In this document: one piece after another, positions 63,317 through 64,000 of the stretch | How the letters are laid out: the number at the start of each line of letters is the position of its first letter | How positions within the stretch are numbered: the stretch's first letter is position 1 | NCBI RefSeq assembly: GCF_000416985.1 | Contig: NZ_ATDL01000015.1 | Span: 434,001 to 498,000, forward strand | DNA length: 64,000 nucleotides | Source: Sphingobacterium paucimobilis HER1398 | GTDB taxonomy: Bacteria; Bacteroidota; Bacteroidia; Sphingobacteriales; Sphingobacteriaceae | Direction: 5' to 3' | Notes under the pieces: generated by a model | The model's database searches: none | What the model saw: the letters and a program-made list of their open reading frames with translations, nothing else | Told to the model about the DNA's origin: nothing | Program-made: the position numbers and the translations under genes

Positions 63317-64000
63317 TTATTGAATTAATTGAACAATATCATCTACCATCAAATTGATAGAGGTTAAGCCTCCACCTGAAATAAACCAAACATTAGGGTC
63401 TAGATAGAACATCTTCTTATTCTTATAGGCATTAGTCATTTTAATCAGCTTATTTTCTACCTCTTCCCGACTAGCTGTCTTCCCCAGTACAGCGGCATTT
63501 CGGTCTACAATAAATAGATAGTCCGGATTAGCCTCAGCAATAAGCTCATTAGAAACTCGCTGACCATGTACCGATTCATCTTCTAGATCCAAGACAGGCT
63601 TTATCCCCAATACATCGTGGATAAAACCAAATCGAGAACCTTTACCGAATGCGCTGAATTTACCGTTGTTATAAATCAAGAACAACGCTTTATTCGGATC
63701 ATCCTTAAATTTTGCCTGAGCGGTCCCGATCCTATGTTTCAAGGAGTCAAGCTTAATAGTTGCTAACGCCGCTTCTGAAAAAATAGAAGCAATCATCTGA
63801 ACATTCGCCTCAAAAGAGGATAGGTAATTTTTATTATCTGTTCCGACAAAGACCGTCGGGGCTATTTCGCTCAGTTCATCATAAAAACGTTCCTGTCTTG
63901 TCGATATAAAAATCAAATTTGGTTTCAATGCGGAGATGGCCTCAAAATTCGGTTCAATAACGGACCCCACATCAGTGATAGATGGATTATCACGATAATC
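63317..64000 (-). CDS. Siderophore ABC transporter substrate-binding protein (5' end beyond window)
   Basis: C-terminal 227 or so residues of a periplasmic binding protein of the FatB/CeuE type. The frame stays open to base 64000, so the real start is outside; an internal GTG at 63970 is not the start. Visible blocks are IEPNFEAISALKPNLIFIS, FVGTDNKNYLSSF and LDPNVWFISGGGLTS near the end. It delivers a ferric siderophore to an ABC importer whose permease genes are probably to the right or elsewhere. It is co-transcribed with the siderophore-interacting gene (4-base gap). Confidence 0.88.
   Translation of the reverse strand, partial: DYRDNPSITDVGSVIEPNFEAISALKPNLIFISTRQERFYDELSEIAPTVFVGTDNKNYLSSFEANVQMIASIFSEAALATIKLDSLKHRIGTAQAKFKDDPNKALFLIYNNGKFSAFGKGSRFGFIHDVLGIKPVLDLEDESVHGQRVSNELIAEANPDYLFIVDRNAAVLGKTASREEVENKLIKMTNAYKNKKMFYLDPNVWFISGGGLTSINLMVDDIVQLIQ

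Noticed and set aside
63317..63970. A complete gene starting at 63970
   Set aside because: The reading frame stays open to the window edge and the protein lacks a signal peptide at this point, so the gene is cut by the window.

Overview
The window reads as chromosome of a Bacteroidota bacterium, most likely Sphingobacteriaceae (Sphingobacterium or a close relative). The grounds are two SusC/SusD outer-membrane uptake pairs, two ECF sigma/FecR anti-sigma pairs, DUF4843, PKD-like and DUF4369-TlpA lipoproteins, a FucP-type amino-sugar permease beside nagA/nagB, a low-to-medium GC content and the general absence of strong Shine-Dalgarno sequences. The species is inferred, not proven. I recognised no tRNA, rRNA, CRISPR array, IS element or phage gene.

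Region 1 (1-13.0 kb) has two ECF sigma/FecR modules. The left one is cut by the window edge. The right one (12437-13042, 11189-12346) sits directly upstream of a five-gene uptake operon: susC with an STN signalling domain, susD, DUF4843, PKD-like lipoprotein, and a DUF4369-TlpA thiol-disulfide protein. An AraC regulator remnant lies just past its terminator.

Region 2 (13.3-24.8 kb) is a mixed accessory stretch: a decayed DUF1016/YhcG nuclease gene, a small lipoprotein, an MBL-fold hydrolase with a GNAT gene, a flavin monooxygenase and a Crp/Fnr regulator. It also holds a three-gene operon (MBL lactonase, Zn-alcohol dehydrogenase, succinate-semialdehyde dehydrogenase) whose enzyme set matches the gamma-butyrolactone catabolic blcABC/attKLM operon of Agrobacterium. 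MepB, a CPYC flavoprotein and a butanediol dehydrogenase follow, with a very long hairpin between the last two.

Region 3 (25.0-43 kb) starts with what looks like a complete ilv-type transcription attenuator (Ile/Val-rich leader peptide, antiterminator segment, terminator) in front of a stand-alone acetolactate-synthase small-subunit-like ACT gene. Next come a DUF485/ActP acetate-type symporter pair, a trans-sulfuration PLP enzyme, a ClbS-like protein, a peroxiredoxin/AlkD-like pair divergent from an HxlR regulator, and an esterase. An RNA-repair operon (RNA ligase plus HD-Pnk end-healing enzyme), a split chromate transporter, an MscS-like channel, a frameshifted membrane-protein gene and csbD complete the region.

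Region 4 (43.2-58.9 kb) is a sugar island. A LacI regulator faces a long minus-strand block: susC, susD, a large alpha/beta hydrolase, a GH109 glycosidase, nagB, a sugar permease and nagA. This suggests import and breakdown of an N-acetylated amino-sugar glycan. Divergent from susC are uxaB-uxaA, the last steps of galacturonate breakdown before KDG. Palindromes with a central CG lie upstream of lacI and between susC and uxaB, as expected of LacI-family operators.

Region 5 (58.9-64 kb) holds the phosphate uptake operon pstSCAB (no phoU visible), then a siderophore-interacting ferric reductase and the 3' part of a siderophore-binding ABC protein, cut by the right edge.
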